From Caballeronia arvi (lineage in GTDB: Bacteria > Pseudomonadota > Gammaproteobacteria > Burkholderiales > Burkholderiaceae): a stretch of DNA of 64,000 nucleotides. The DNA lies in contig NZ_FCOM02000003.1 in assembly GCF_001544695.2 (NCBI RefSeq), positions 186,001-250,000 of the forward strand, in the 5' to 3' direction. Shown here one piece after another: positions 7,577-16,675 of this stretch (position 1 is its first letter; each line of letters starts with the position of its first letter). The notes below the pieces were generated by a model. It worked only from the letters and a program-made list of their open reading frames with translations, searched no databases and was not told the DNA's origin. The position numbers and the translations under genes are program-made.

Positions 7577-9811
7577 TCAAGCGCTACGCAATTGATCGCC
7601 GACGGGTAACTTCCTCAATCGCTTGCCCGTCGCGGCATGGATAGCATTGGTGATAGCGGGTATCAGCGCAGCCGTGCCCGGTTCGCCGATACCGCCAGGC
7701 GCCTCGGTGCTCTTGACGATATGCACTTCCACCGGCGGCGTCTCGTGAATGCGCAACATTCGATAATCCGTGAAGTTGCTCTGCTCGACGCGCCCGTCCT
7801 TGATGGTGATTTCGCTATAAAGCGCTGCCGTGATGCCAAAGAGAATGCCGCCCTGCACTTGCGCTTCGACCGTATTGGGATTCACGACCATGCCGCAATC
7901 CACCGCGCATACGATACGGTTCACCGTCACCGCGCCGTCCTTGTCGACGGCGACATCCGCGACGACCGCAAAGAAACTGCCGAAAGCATGCATCACCGAA
8001 ACACCACGGCCTTGTCCTTGCGGCGTGGATTGCTGTCCCCAGCCGGCGGCCTGCGTCGCGACATCCAGCACGTTGCGCGCGCGCGGCGACTTGCCGAGCA
8101 GATCGCGCCTGTATTTGACGGGATCGGCTTTTGCCAGCACAGCAAGTTCGTCGATGAAGCTTTCCACGACGAAGGTTCCGCGCGTCGGTCCGACGCCGCG
8201 CCAGAATGCCGTGGGCACGTCGTGCGGTTCGAGGCGCACGTAGTCGATGAGTTGATTGGGCAGATCGTACGGAAGATCGGATGCCACTTCCACCGCGTCC
8301 GGATCGACACCGTCTTTCACGGCGGGCGGTGCGAAACGCGCGAGTATCGACGATCCGACGATGCGATGCGTCCACGCAACCGGTTTGCCGTTCGCATCGA
8401 GCCCCGCCGATAACTTGTCGTAATAACACGGGCGATACATGTCGTGCTGTATGTCTTCTTCGCGCGACCATGTCACTTTGACGGGTACGCCCAGCGCTTT
8501 GCCAATCTTGAGCGCTTGTGCCGCCATGTCGAATTCGAGCCGCCGCCCGAAGCCGCCGCCGAGCAGATGGTTATGCACGAAGATCTTGTCCGCAGGCAAG
8601 CCGGTCGCCTGCATGCCGGCATCGCGGATACGCGTGGGCACCTGCGTGCCGAGCCAGATATCGCAGCCATCGGGGCGCACATGCACGGTGCAGTTGATCG
8701 GCTCCATCGTCGCATGCGCGAGAAACGGCTGCACGTAGACCGCATCGACGCGCGTCTTTGCATTGGCGAACGCGTTATTGACATCGCCCTCCTTGCGCGC
8801 GACGGCGCCCGCACGCTGCGACGCATTCGCCATGTCGTCGACGATCTGCCTCGTCGATACGTTCGCGCTCGCGCCTTCATTCCATTGAACGTTCAACGCG
8901 GCTGCGCCCCGCTTTGCAGCCCACGTATGATCGCCGATCACCGCGACGCCATTGTCGAACTTGACGACCTGACGTACGCCGGGAATCTTCTTCGCATTGC
9001 TATCGTCGACGGATGCGAGTGTGCCGCCGAATACCGGGCAATTGACGATTGCCGCATACACCATGCCGGGCAAGCGTACGTCGAGACCGAACATCGCGGT
9101 GCCGTCTACCTTCTCCGGCGAATCGAGACGCCTGACCGGCGTCCCGACGATCCTGAAGTCCTTCGGGTCTTTGAGCTTGATATCTTGCGGCACGGGCATT
9201 TTCGCGGCCGCTTCCGCGAGATCGCCATAACTTGCGCTGCGATCACCCGATGCATGCGTTACCTTGCCGTCTTGCGCCTGGCAAGACGATGGATCGCACT
9301 GCCATTGTTGTGCGGCGGCTGCGACGAGCATCATGCGTGCGGCCGCACCCGCCTTGCGCATCGGCTCCCACGCATAGCGCACGGAAGTCGAGCCACCCGT
9401 CAGCTGGCCGCCCAATAGCGGGTCCGTGAAGAGTTTTTCATCGGGCGGAGCATGATCGATCGTGACGTTTTCGAGCGGCACGTTCAGCTCTTCGGCGATC
9501 AACATGGGCAGCGCGGTATAGACGCCCTGTCCCATCTCGACCTTCGGCATGATGAGTACGACCTTGCCGCTCTTGTCGATCTGCACGAAAGCATTCGGCG
9601 CGAATACGCCGTCTTGCGGCGTCTCGATGCCATCTCCGCCGATCACGGATTTGCCTTTGCCTTGATCCTGACTCACGGCGGGCATGCTGAAACCGATCAG
9701 CAATCCGCCGCTTGCAGCGACGCCCGCGGTCACGCCGAGCTTGAGGAAAGCGCGACGTGAAAATCCGGCGCGAGCCGCATGGCATCCCGCTTCGATCAAT
9801 CCTTGCGACAT
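7577..9811 (-). CDS. Molybdopterin-binding large subunit, xanthine-dehydrogenase family (IorB-like)
   Basis: A 744-residue Mo-hydroxylase subunit. A Tat signal (FSRRAFLKLGVTAG) lies near residues 17-35, so the enzyme acts in the periplasm. Then come the two aldehyde oxidase/xanthine dehydrogenase Mo-binding domains, with GGGFGRR (about residue 410) and a C-terminal GGIGEPGTAALIPA segment. The family oxidises aldehydes or N-heterocycles (isoquinoline 1-oxidoreductase type). ATG 9811 is 1 nt from the stop of the 2Fe-2S subunit gene. Mo-cofactor maturation chaperones are not present in this window. Confidence 0.9.
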   Translation of the reverse strand: MSQGLIEAGCHAARAGFSRRAFLKLGVTAGVAASGGLLIGFSMPAVSQDQGKGKSVIGGDGIETPQDGVFAPNAFVQIDKSGKVVLIMPKVEMGQGVYTALPMLIAEELNVPLENVTIDHAPPDEKLFTDPLLGGQLTGGSTSVRYAWEPMRKAGAAARMMLVAAAAQQWQCDPSSCQAQDGKVTHASGDRSASYGDLAEAAAKMPVPQDIKLKDPKDFRIVGTPVRRLDSPEKVDGTAMFGLDVRLPGMVYAAIVNCPVFGGTLASVDDSNAKKIPGVRQVVKFDNGVAVIGDHTWAAKRGAAALNVQWNEGASANVSTRQIVDDMANASQRAGAVARKEGDVNNAFANAKTRVDAVYVQPFLAHATMEPINCTVHVRPDGCDIWLGTQVPTRIRDAGMQATGLPADKIFVHNHLLGGGFGRRLEFDMAAQALKIGKALGVPVKVTWSREEDIQHDMYRPCYYDKLSAGLDANGKPVAWTHRIVGSSILARFAPPAVKDGVDPDAVEVASDLPYDLPNQLIDYVRLEPHDVPTAFWRGVGPTRGTFVVESFIDELAVLAKADPVKYRRDLLGKSPRARNVLDVATQAAGWGQQSTPQGQGRGVSVMHAFGSFFAVVADVAVDKDGAVTVNRIVCAVDCGMVVNPNTVEAQVQGGILFGITAALYSEITIKDGRVEQSNFTDYRMLRIHETPPVEVHIVKSTEAPGGIGEPGTAALIPAITNAIHAATGKRLRKLPVGDQLRSA

Positions 9812-9812
9812 G

Positions 9813-10268
9813 TCACGCCTCCTTTGCGGCCTGCTTGATGGCCGCGCGGATGCGGTGATAAGTGCCGCAGCGACAGATGTTGCCTGCCATCGCAGCATCG
9901 ATATCGGAGTCGTTGGGATTCGGGACGGTCGTGAGCAGAGCGGTTGCGGACATCACTTGTCCGGACTGACAGTAACCGCATTGCACGACATCGAGTCGAC
10001 GCCAGGCTGCCTGCACTTTCTTGCCGGCCGGCGTGTCTCCAATGCCTTCGATCGTCGTCACTTTACGATCGCCAACGGCTGCGATTGGCAATACGCACGA
10101 ACGGACGGCGGCGCCATCGAGATGAACCGTGCATGCGCCGCATTGCGCTATGCCGCAGCCGAACTTGGTTCCGGTCAGACCTACGATATCGCGCAACACC
10201 CAAAGGAGCGGCATGTCGGGCGGCGCATCGATCGTATGGTTCTGTCCGTTGATGGAAAGCGTGGTCAT
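9813..10268 (-). CDS. 2Fe-2S small subunit of the molybdenum hydroxylase (IorA-like)
   Basis: A 151-residue two-cluster ferredoxin subunit. The N-terminal plant-type cluster uses the cysteines of CGIAQCGAC and a later RSC; the C-terminal helical domain binds the second cluster through CGYCQSG and CRCGTY. It passes electrons from the Mo centre to the cytochrome subunit. It is the first gene of the operon and has no signal peptide; it is presumably exported together with the Tat-tagged large subunit, as known for the family. Confidence 0.92.
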   Translation of the reverse strand: MTTLSINGQNHTIDAPPDMPLLWVLRDIVGLTGTKFGCGIAQCGACTVHLDGAAVRSCVLPIAAVGDRKVTTIEGIGDTPAGKKVQAAWRRLDVVQCGYCQSGQVMSATALLTTVPNPNDSDIDAAMAGNICRCGTYHRIRAAIKQAAKEA

Positions 10269-10560
10269 GAGCGGCTCCGGCTTTTAAATGGTTTCGCGGA
10301 TATCGCAAATGGCCGACTGTGTGGGGACAGTCAGCTTTTAAGGCATCGGGATTGTAGCGCTGCTTTAAAAATCGAGCTTGAACGACGGTGTATTCGAAAT
10401 AGCTTAGCCAATGCAATTCAGAATGGGGCGTGATGTTTGCGACGCATTGCATTGCCTGAAACTCCGGCCTGCTTTGTTTGCCCATGCGCCGGGTTGCATT
10501 CGGAGGTTGGTTGGGCGAAGGACGGTTAGTTGCGATCGAAATGCAAATGTTATGCGGAAG
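10269..10560. other. Promoter region of the Mo hydroxylase operon
   Basis: 292 bases between the 2Fe-2S subunit start and the LysR gene stop, both on the minus strand. It is locally AT-richer around 10340-10420. No clear operator or terminator was identified. Confidence 0.4.
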
Positions 10561-11427
10561 TTATCGCTCGCCGAGCGTCATGGTCTCTTCGAGCAACGCG
10601 CGCAAGCGGGCGACGCGTTTAAGATCGCGGTGATAACCGAGCCATACGTCGCGTCCGGGCGGCGCTTCTCCAAGATCGAAGCACCTGATGCGCTTGTCCG
10701 GATCGCCCAAAGGACACGGCAAGACCGCGAAGCCCGCGCCTTCAGCGCACATATGCGCCTGCGCGTCGCGATTGTTGCTGCCGAAAATAAGCTTCGCTTT
10801 GGGCAACATGCGTTTTATCCAGAGCACATCGGGCAATTGATCGAACGCGCTATCCATGCTGATGAGCGTCTGCCCTTCTCCATTGCCTATTTCGGGCGAT
10901 GCGAGATTCGCGCGCCCATACAACGCGTAGTCGATATGCATGAGCTTGCGCTGCACGACATCGGGTTCATCGAACGGCGTGATGCGAAAGACCAGATCCG
11001 CCTCGCGCCGCGCGAGGTTATAACGGCGCGCATCGGTGACGAGTTCGATCGACACCTCCGGATGCTTCGCCAGAAAGCGCGCGAACACCGGCGTAAGAAC
11101 ATGCACGCCGAACCAGTCCGACGACGATATGCGCAGCAAGCCCGTGAGCTTCGCGTCCTGTCCGGCGAGTGCGCGCGTGAAGCCGAGCGCCTCTTCTTCC
11201 ATGCGTTCCGCATACGCGAGCACGGCCGCGCCTTCGTCGGTGAGGACGAAGCCGTCGCTCGTACGCTGGAATAGCACGTGTCCCAGCGCCTCTTCGAGCG
11301 CGCGCAGGCGTCGCCCCATCGTCGGTTGCGTCTGGCCGATCATTCGCGCGGCTGCGCCCAGCGTGCCGCTTCGCGCGATCGCCAGAAACACACGGACGTC
11401 GCTCCATTCGAGATTGGGTCCATTCAT
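10561..11427 (-). CDS. LysR-family transcriptional regulator
   Basis: A 288-residue regulator with an N-terminal winged helix-turn-helix (SGTLGAAARMIGQTQPT, about residues 16-35) and a type 2 periplasmic-binding-like effector domain. ATG 11427 is preferred because the domain begins at once (LEWSDVRVFLAIARSG); a start 15 codons upstream would add an unrelated leader. It is divergent from the oxidoreductase gene at 11528 with 100 bp between, the usual arrangement for a LysR regulator and its target. It could also control the Mo hydroxylase operon downstream. The effector is unknown. Confidence 0.9.
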   Translation of the reverse strand: MNGPNLEWSDVRVFLAIARSGTLGAAARMIGQTQPTMGRRLRALEEALGHVLFQRTSDGFVLTDEGAAVLAYAERMEEEALGFTRALAGQDAKLTGLLRISSSDWFGVHVLTPVFARFLAKHPEVSIELVTDARRYNLARREADLVFRITPFDEPDVVQRKLMHIDYALYGRANLASPEIGNGEGQTLISMDSAFDQLPDVLWIKRMLPKAKLIFGSNNRDAQAHMCAEGAGFAVLPCPLGDPDKRIRCFDLGEAPPGRDVWLGYHRDLKRVARLRALLEETMTLGER

Positions 11428-11527
11428 TTTCGTATGACCACCGTGCACATCTGTCGATTTACATGCTCGCATGCATGGCAGAGTATGAGCGCATCGCTAT
11501 CAACGTTCAATCCTCTCGGAGCCGCCG

Positions 11528-12532
11528 ATGTCCACCATGCAAGCACTCGTTCTCGATCGTCATAACGGTCCGCTCGAACGGATCGAGCTCGATCGTCCCG
11601 AAGCAAAATCAGGGGAAGTGCTCGTGCGTATCGCGGCGAGCGGGCTCAATCCGCTCGATACGAAGATTCGCGCCGGCGCCGCGGCGCATGCGAAACATCC
11701 GCTCCCACTCGTGCTCGGCATCGATATGGCCGGTATCGTCGAAGCAGTCGGCGCGGGCATCGATGCGTTCAAGCCGGGCGATGCGGTATATGGCATGACC
11801 GGCGGTGTCGGCGGCATTCAGGGCTCACTCGCGCAGTACGCAGCCGTCGATGCCGCACTGCTCGCGCACAAGCCCGCGAACCTTTCGATGCGCAGCGCCG
11901 CCGCCATGCCGCTCGCGTTCATAACGTCTTATGCGGGCATCGTCGATCGCGCGCATTTGCAGGCGGGACAAACCGTGCTCGTGCAAGGCGGTGCGGGCGG
12001 CGTGGGTCATATGTCCGTGCAACTCGCTCGCGCACTCGGCGCGCAAGTATTCGCGACCGCGAGCGAGCGCGATCATGAATACATTCGGAGCCTCGGCGCG
12101 ACGCCGATCGATTACCGCACGACGAACGTCGAGCAATATGTCGCCGTGCATACGGGAGGCGCGGGTTTCGATCTCGTCGTCGATACTGCCGGCGGCCCTT
12201 CGCTCGATGCATCGTTCGCAGCGGTCAGGCACTTCGGTCATGTAGTCAGCGCGCTGGGATGGGGCACGCATGCGCTCGCGCCGCTGTCGTTTCGCGAGGC
12301 GAGTTATTCGGGGGTCTTCACGCTGCATCCGTTGTTGACGGGACAGCATCGCGCACATCATGGCGAGATGCTGCGCGAAGCTACGCGGCTCGCAGAAGCA
12401 GGCAAGATCACGCCACGCATCGATGCGAGACGTTTCGATCTGCACAGTGCGGAGCAGGCTTATGAAGCGCTATTGGATGGCACGGCGCGCGGCAAGATCG
12501 TCGTCGATGTCGACGCCATGCTTGCCGGCTGA
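11528..12532 (+). CDS. NAD(P)H:quinone oxidoreductase-like MDR protein
   Basis: A 334-residue medium-chain dehydrogenase/reductase without the zinc-binding cysteine cluster, so it belongs to the zinc-free quinone reductase branch. It has a GroES-like N-terminal domain and a Rossmann domain with VQGGAGGVGHMSVQLA (about residues 151-166) for NADPH binding. The gene has a CGGAG ribosome site and is divergent from the LysR gene, its probable regulator. The substrate is not predictable. Confidence 0.87.
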   Translation: MSTMQALVLDRHNGPLERIELDRPEAKSGEVLVRIAASGLNPLDTKIRAGAAAHAKHPLPLVLGIDMAGIVEAVGAGIDAFKPGDAVYGMTGGVGGIQGSLAQYAAVDAALLAHKPANLSMRSAAAMPLAFITSYAGIVDRAHLQAGQTVLVQGGAGGVGHMSVQLARALGAQVFATASERDHEYIRSLGATPIDYRTTNVEQYVAVHTGGAGFDLVVDTAGGPSLDASFAAVRHFGHVVSALGWGTHALAPLSFREASYSGVFTLHPLLTGQHRAHHGEMLREATRLAEAGKITPRIDARRFDLHSAEQAYEALLDGTARGKIVVDVDAMLAG

Positions 12533-12536
12533 ATCG

Positions 12537-13064
12537 TCAGCCGAACACGCCCGCGAGACCCAGCAGAGCACTTGCCGCGACGAGCCAGATAGGATTGAGC
12601 TTGCTGCGATAAGCGACGGCCGCGCACACCACCGTGCAAAGCGTGCGAGACACGTTCACATCCGTTTCGCGCGCGAATACATAGGCCGCTGATACGAGTA
12701 GCCCGACCGTCACGGGCGCGAGTCCTTTGCGAATCGCGCCGACGATGCGCGAGTCCTGCCGCCGTTCCACCCATGCGCTCACGAAATACGCCATCAATGA
12801 AGACGGCAAAATCTTAGCGACGGTCGAAACCAATGCGCCTGATAGTCCCGCCGCCTGAAAGCCGATGAGCGCGACCGCCATGCCGTTGGGACCCGGTGCG
12901 GCCTGCGTGATGGAGAAGAACGTGACGAACTGCTCGCCGGTGACCCAATGACGCGTATCGACTGCATAGCGCTGGATATCGGCGAGTGTCGCGTTCATGC
13001 CGCCGACGGCGAGCAACGACCAGATCGCGCCATGCACGAAGAGATCGGCGAGTGTGCTCCACAT
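12537..13064 (-). CDS. Chromate transporter, second half subunit
   Basis: A 175-residue membrane protein of the CHR superfamily (PF02417) in its short, single-domain form. The typical segment TQAAPGPNGMAVALIGF lies near residue 50. It is encoded 4 nt after its partner, so the two half-length proteins presumably form a heterodimer equivalent to a full ChrA. CHR proteins expel chromate, though many family members have unknown anions. ATG 13064 removes an unlikely 21-residue leader that overlaps the partner gene. Confidence 0.87.
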   Translation of the reverse strand: MWSTLADLFVHGAIWSLLAVGGMNATLADIQRYAVDTRHWVTGEQFVTFFSITQAAPGPNGMAVALIGFQAAGLSGALVSTVAKILPSSLMAYFVSAWVERRQDSRIVGAIRKGLAPVTVGLLVSAAYVFARETDVNVSRTLCTVVCAAVAYRSKLNPIWLVAASALLGLAGVFG

Positions 13065-13068
13065 CGCA

Positions 13069-13680
13069 TCACTCCTTGCGCGCGCCGCGCAGCATTGCGA
13101 TGGTGCCGAGCGGACCGAGCACGGCAAGCACGATGAGCAGCGGTATCTTCATGATCGCAATGGCGATGAACGTCGCCGCCACGAGCACGATGCTCGCCGC
13201 GCCGCGCGGCAGACTCGTCACGAGCTTGAGCACCGTTGCGATCACGAGGCCCGTCGCGGCGGGCATGAGCCCCGCGAAGAGATGTGCGGTGACCGGTGCA
13301 TGTCCCCATCGCGCATAGGCATAGCCGACGCCGATCGTGATGATGGTCGGCGCGAGATAAAGCCCGAACACCGCGATCGCCGCCCCCTTTGCGCCGCGAT
13401 ATTGCCGCCCGAGTACAGTCGCTATGTTTGCGACGTTAGGCCCCGGCAGCAATTGCGCAAGCGGCAATAACTCCGCGAATTCGCGATTCGTGAGCCAGCC
13501 CAGTCTTTCCACCAGCATGCGTCGCGCCCACGGCAACACGCCGCCAAAGCCCGTCAGTCCAATGAAAAAGAATGCTTTGAAAAGCGCGAACGAAGTGGGC
13601 GTCGGCGGCACGCCATAGGTATTCACTTCGCTCGAAACCGTGGCGGCGGGCGGAAGCTCGTTGAGGGTATGGGCAGTCAT
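13069..13680 (-). CDS. Chromate transporter, first half subunit
   Basis: A 203-residue CHR-family membrane protein: a short cytoplasmic leader, then helices with the conserved FFIGLTGFGGVLPWARR and PLAQLLPGPNVANIA motifs. It pairs with the gene 4 nt downstream. It starts 36 nt after the Pht5-like gene on the same strand, so co-transcription with the catabolic operon is possible but functionally unexplained. Confidence 0.88.
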   Translation of the reverse strand: MTAHTLNELPPAATVSSEVNTYGVPPTPTSFALFKAFFFIGLTGFGGVLPWARRMLVERLGWLTNREFAELLPLAQLLPGPNVANIATVLGRQYRGAKGAAIAVFGLYLAPTIITIGVGYAYARWGHAPVTAHLFAGLMPAATGLVIATVLKLVTSLPRGAASIVLVAATFIAIAIMKIPLLIVLAVLGPLGTIAMLRGARKE

Positions 13681-13716
13681 CGCGATGCGTGCGGTGGAAA
13701 AGAGGCGCGCCTATAT

Positions 13717-14703
13717 CTATATCTTGGCCGTTTCGAACGTGGCCGGATGAAAGATATCCTCGATAGTCAGGCGGCGTTTCGATAACCCTTGCGAATGATG
13801 ATGGCGCAGGAAGGTCTCGAGTGTATCGCGGTTCCCTTCGATGCCATAAGACCAATGATCGTCGCCCATCAATTCGCGCGCGGCTTTCAATTGTTCTTCG
13901 ACGAAAGGCAGCGTGACCTTCGTCGCCGATGTGTCCGACAGACGCGCGAGCGCAATGCGCTTGCTCTCGGTGAATGCCTTGAGCACGGCCGCTGGCAACC
14001 ACGGATGCGCTTCTACGAGCGTCTTGCGAATGCCCACGACATGCATGATCGGAAAGACGCGGGTGCGACGGTAATAGTCCTTCGCCGCCGCAGTCGGATC
14101 GCGAAACAGCCAGCCGACGTTCGGGTTGATCGCGGCGCAGCCGGGCGGGCGCGGCGCCATGAAGCCGTCGATATCGCCGCGATCGAGCATCGCCGAAATC
14201 GTGTCGTCTTCGGGCGCGGCTTCGAGACGGATATCGGAAGGCAGATCGAGCTTGATCTTCTCCGGGCGCCCCGGCTCGTCGATACCGCCGCGCACCCATT
14301 TCACATCGCTCGGCTTCACGCCGAAATCGTCCTCGAGCACGGCGCGCGCCCATACATTCGCCGTCAGCTGATATTCAGGCAGGCCGATGCGCTTGCCCTT
14401 CAGATCCTCGGGCCGTTCGATGCGGTCCCTGCGCACATAGATGGACGTATGCCGAAAGGCACGCGACAGAAACACGGGTATCGCGACGTAAGGACACGAC
14501 CCCTCCGCTGTCTTCACCGCATAACTGGAGAACGACAGCTCGCTGATATCGAACTCCTCGTAGCGAAACGCGCGAAAGAACATCTCTTCCGGCGACAGCG
14601 TCATGAACACGGGCTCGGCGCCGTCGATCTGCACCAGGCCGTCGAGCAGCGGGCGTGTTCTGTCGTAGTCGCCCATCGCGACGGAGAGTTTGAGTTTTCC
14701 GAT
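13717..14703 (-). CDS. 4,5-dihydroxyphthalate decarboxylase-like protein (Pht5/OphC family)
   Basis: A 328-residue protein with the fold of type 2 periplasmic binding proteins but no signal peptide, as in the cytoplasmic 4,5-dihydroxyphthalate decarboxylase Pht5. Hallmarks are LKLSVAMGDYDRTRPLLDG at the N-terminus, a PEEMFFRAFRYEEFD segment, and GLPEYQLTANVWARA. Its neighbours (Rieske oxygenase, Gfo/Idh dehydrogenase, phthalate-dioxygenase-type reductase) fit a phthalate-like route. Start 14703 is chosen by alignment with the paralog at 25432-26424; the frame is open to 14757. The true substrate could be another aromatic diacid. Confidence 0.8.
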   Translation of the reverse strand: MGKLKLSVAMGDYDRTRPLLDGLVQIDGAEPVFMTLSPEEMFFRAFRYEEFDISELSFSSYAVKTAEGSCPYVAIPVFLSRAFRHTSIYVRRDRIERPEDLKGKRIGLPEYQLTANVWARAVLEDDFGVKPSDVKWVRGGIDEPGRPEKIKLDLPSDIRLEAAPEDDTISAMLDRGDIDGFMAPRPPGCAAINPNVGWLFRDPTAAAKDYYRRTRVFPIMHVVGIRKTLVEAHPWLPAAVLKAFTESKRIALARLSDTSATKVTLPFVEEQLKAARELMGDDHWSYGIEGNRDTLETFLRHHHSQGLSKRRLTIEDIFHPATFETAKI

Positions 14704-14767
14704 CATCGTGTGAAGCTCCGGCATTTTGCGTGCATAAAACCGATTGGTCGATTGCATGCAAAGTGCA

Positions 14768-15481
14768 TCAAACCAACGAATGCACGAGGTTGCGGTTGAC
14801 CTTGCGGCGCAGGAATTCGAAGTTGACGGCGAACTGCTCGACGCGCGTCACGGCGTCGTGCAGACGGTCCACGTCTTCCGGCGAGAAGGTTTCGCCGACA
14901 CCGCCCGCCGCCTTCGTCAGCAATTGAATGCGGCATGCATTGTCCAAAAGGAGCGACAGCACGACCGATTCTTCGATCGAGCGTCCCACCACCGCGACGC
15001 CGTGATTGCGCATCAGCACGGCCTTGCTCGATCCGAGCGCGCGCGCGACGCCCGCGCCCATGTCCTGCGTGCGGATCAGGTTCATCGTGTCCGTGTAGTA
15101 CGGCAGGCCGTCCGCGAAGTGCACGCTCGGCTGGCTGATCATCTCGAGCGGTTGGCCCGTTGCCGAGAGCGCGACGGCATGCGTCGGATGCGCGTGGATC
15201 ACGCTCGTCACATCGGGCCTCGCCCTGAAGATCTCGGAGTGGATGAAAACCTCGCTATGACGGCGTCCGCCGCCGCTCACTTTCTCGCCTTCGAGATTGC
15301 AGACGACGATGTTGTCGTCGGTGATCTCGTCGAAGCCGTGGCTATGCGGCTTCATCAGGAAATGCGTGGGATCGCCCGGCACGCGCACGGAAATATGTCC
15401 GCGCGTGAGATCGCCCTGACCTTCCGCTTCGAGAATGCGGCCGGCATCGATCAGTTTCTGCTTCGCTTCGTTGAGAGTCAT
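14768..15481 (-). CDS. Class II aldolase/adducin family protein
   Basis: A 237-residue metal-dependent enzyme of the class II aldolase fold. Metal ligands are visible as VIHAHP (His96 and His98) and a later RNHGVAV histidine; an acidic residue in FIHSEIFRARPDV is the likely catalytic base. The family includes sugar-phosphate aldolases and also aromatic decarboxylases such as 3,4-dihydroxyphthalate 2-decarboxylase (PhtC). In this operon a decarboxylase or ring-product lyase role is more likely than sugar metabolism (inference). ATG 15481 follows the TctC gene by 31 nt. Confidence 0.85.
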   Translation of the reverse strand: MTLNEAKQKLIDAGRILEAEGQGDLTRGHISVRVPGDPTHFLMKPHSHGFDEITDDNIVVCNLEGEKVSGGGRRHSEVFIHSEIFRARPDVTSVIHAHPTHAVALSATGQPLEMISQPSVHFADGLPYYTDTMNLIRTQDMGAGVARALGSSKAVLMRNHGVAVVGRSIEESVVLSLLLDNACRIQLLTKAAGGVGETFSPEDVDRLHDAVTRVEQFAVNFEFLRRKVNRNLVHSLV

Positions 15482-15512
15482 GGTGTCGTCCTGCGTTCGG
15501 GAAATGAATCGG

Positions 15513-16601
15513 CTAGTAGCGCCCGCCCACCGCGGCCTTCGCTTTCGAAAGCACATCGGGCGGGGTCTTGTAGAGCTCGTCGAGCAACTGGTCCATGCGC
15601 TGCCACGAAACGGGGCGCACTTCGAGACCCATGCGCTTCGCTTCGGCGAGGAATTGCGGGTCTTTCACGGTCCGCTCGAATGCCTGGCGCAACGCGGCCG
15701 TGCGTTCCGGTGGAAGGCCCGGCGGCGCCGCGAACGGCCGCGCGAACACCTGACTCGCGACGATCACCTTGAGCACCTGACGCGTCTGATCGTTCGGCGC
15801 GAGATCGAGAAGCAACGGCACATCGGGCAACTCGGGATGCTTCTCCAGCGCGACCTGCACGAGGATGTTGATCTTCTTGCCCGTGATCCAGTCGGGATGA
15901 CGCGTTTGAATCGTGCTCCACGACACGCCGCATTCGCCGTCGATCTCGCCGCGCTCCATCGCAAGCGCCGTTTCGTTACTGCCCGGATAACCCGTGACCA
16001 GTTTCAGCTTCGAATCGAAGAGATTCTTGATGGTGGACGCAATCACGTCAGGGTCCGAGCCCGCCCCCTGTCCGCCCATGCGCGCTTCTTTATCGATGAG
16101 ATCCTTGAACGTCTTGACCGGCGATGTATTCCACGTCACGCACAGACTGACATCGCTCGTGATGCTGCCGAGCCACGTGAGCTTGCGCGCATCGAAATTG
16201 GCATCGCCCAGAAGCGGTTGCTCGGGCATCGTGCGGCCGAAGGTCCCAAAGGTCGCGCCATCTTTCGGCGCGATGCCATAGAGATAATTCACGGCCTTCA
16301 GACTGCCCGCGCCCGGCATGCTTTGCGGCGTGATCGTCGGCTTGCCCGGGAGAAAATTGCCGATGTATTTGCCGAGCAGGCGCGCATAAGTATCGTAGCC
16401 GCCGCCGACGGAATAGCCGATCGTCATCGTGACATTGCGGCCGTTATAGAAGTCCGCCACGGATTCGGCGGCCGCGCGGCTCGCGAGCGGCGCACACAGC
16501 ATCATGCCCGCAAGCGCGGAGATGGCTGCACGCGCACCCATGCGCCGGCCCCTTGTTTCAGGGCCTTTGCGCGACGTTATCTGCGAGAGTCGATCGTTCA
16601 T
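15513..16601 (-). CDS. Tripartite tricarboxylate transporter binding protein (TctC/Bug family)
   Basis: A 362-residue periplasmic solute-binding protein of the TTT system. An N-terminal signal segment ends near ASRAAAES; the family core then starts with VADFYNGRNVTMTIGYSVGGG. ATG 16601 has a GGAGA ribosome site; an internal ATG at 16541 would give a more standard signal peptide and is a plausible alternative. The gene is 74 nt after the fused membrane component. Bug proteins bind carboxylates, including terephthalate (TphC), which fits the aromatic operon around it. Confidence 0.88.
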   Translation of the reverse strand: MNDRLSQITSRKGPETRGRRMGARAAISALAGMMLCAPLASRAAAESVADFYNGRNVTMTIGYSVGGGYDTYARLLGKYIGNFLPGKPTITPQSMPGAGSLKAVNYLYGIAPKDGATFGTFGRTMPEQPLLGDANFDARKLTWLGSITSDVSLCVTWNTSPVKTFKDLIDKEARMGGQGAGSDPDVIASTIKNLFDSKLKLVTGYPGSNETALAMERGEIDGECGVSWSTIQTRHPDWITGKKINILVQVALEKHPELPDVPLLLDLAPNDQTRQVLKVIVASQVFARPFAAPPGLPPERTAALRQAFERTVKDPQFLAEAKRMGLEVRPVSWQRMDQLLDELYKTPPDVLSKAKAAVGGRY

Positions 16602-16675
16602 GGTTCTGTCTCCACCAGTTATGACCGGCTGGCCGATGTGGGCTTGCCGCCGGTGTCGTGTGATTGCACACGAGA

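Noticed and set aside
8444-9418. 324-codon plus-strand frame within the Mo hydroxylase gene
   Set aside because: Antisense to a strongly supported gene; no ribosome site or recognisable domain.
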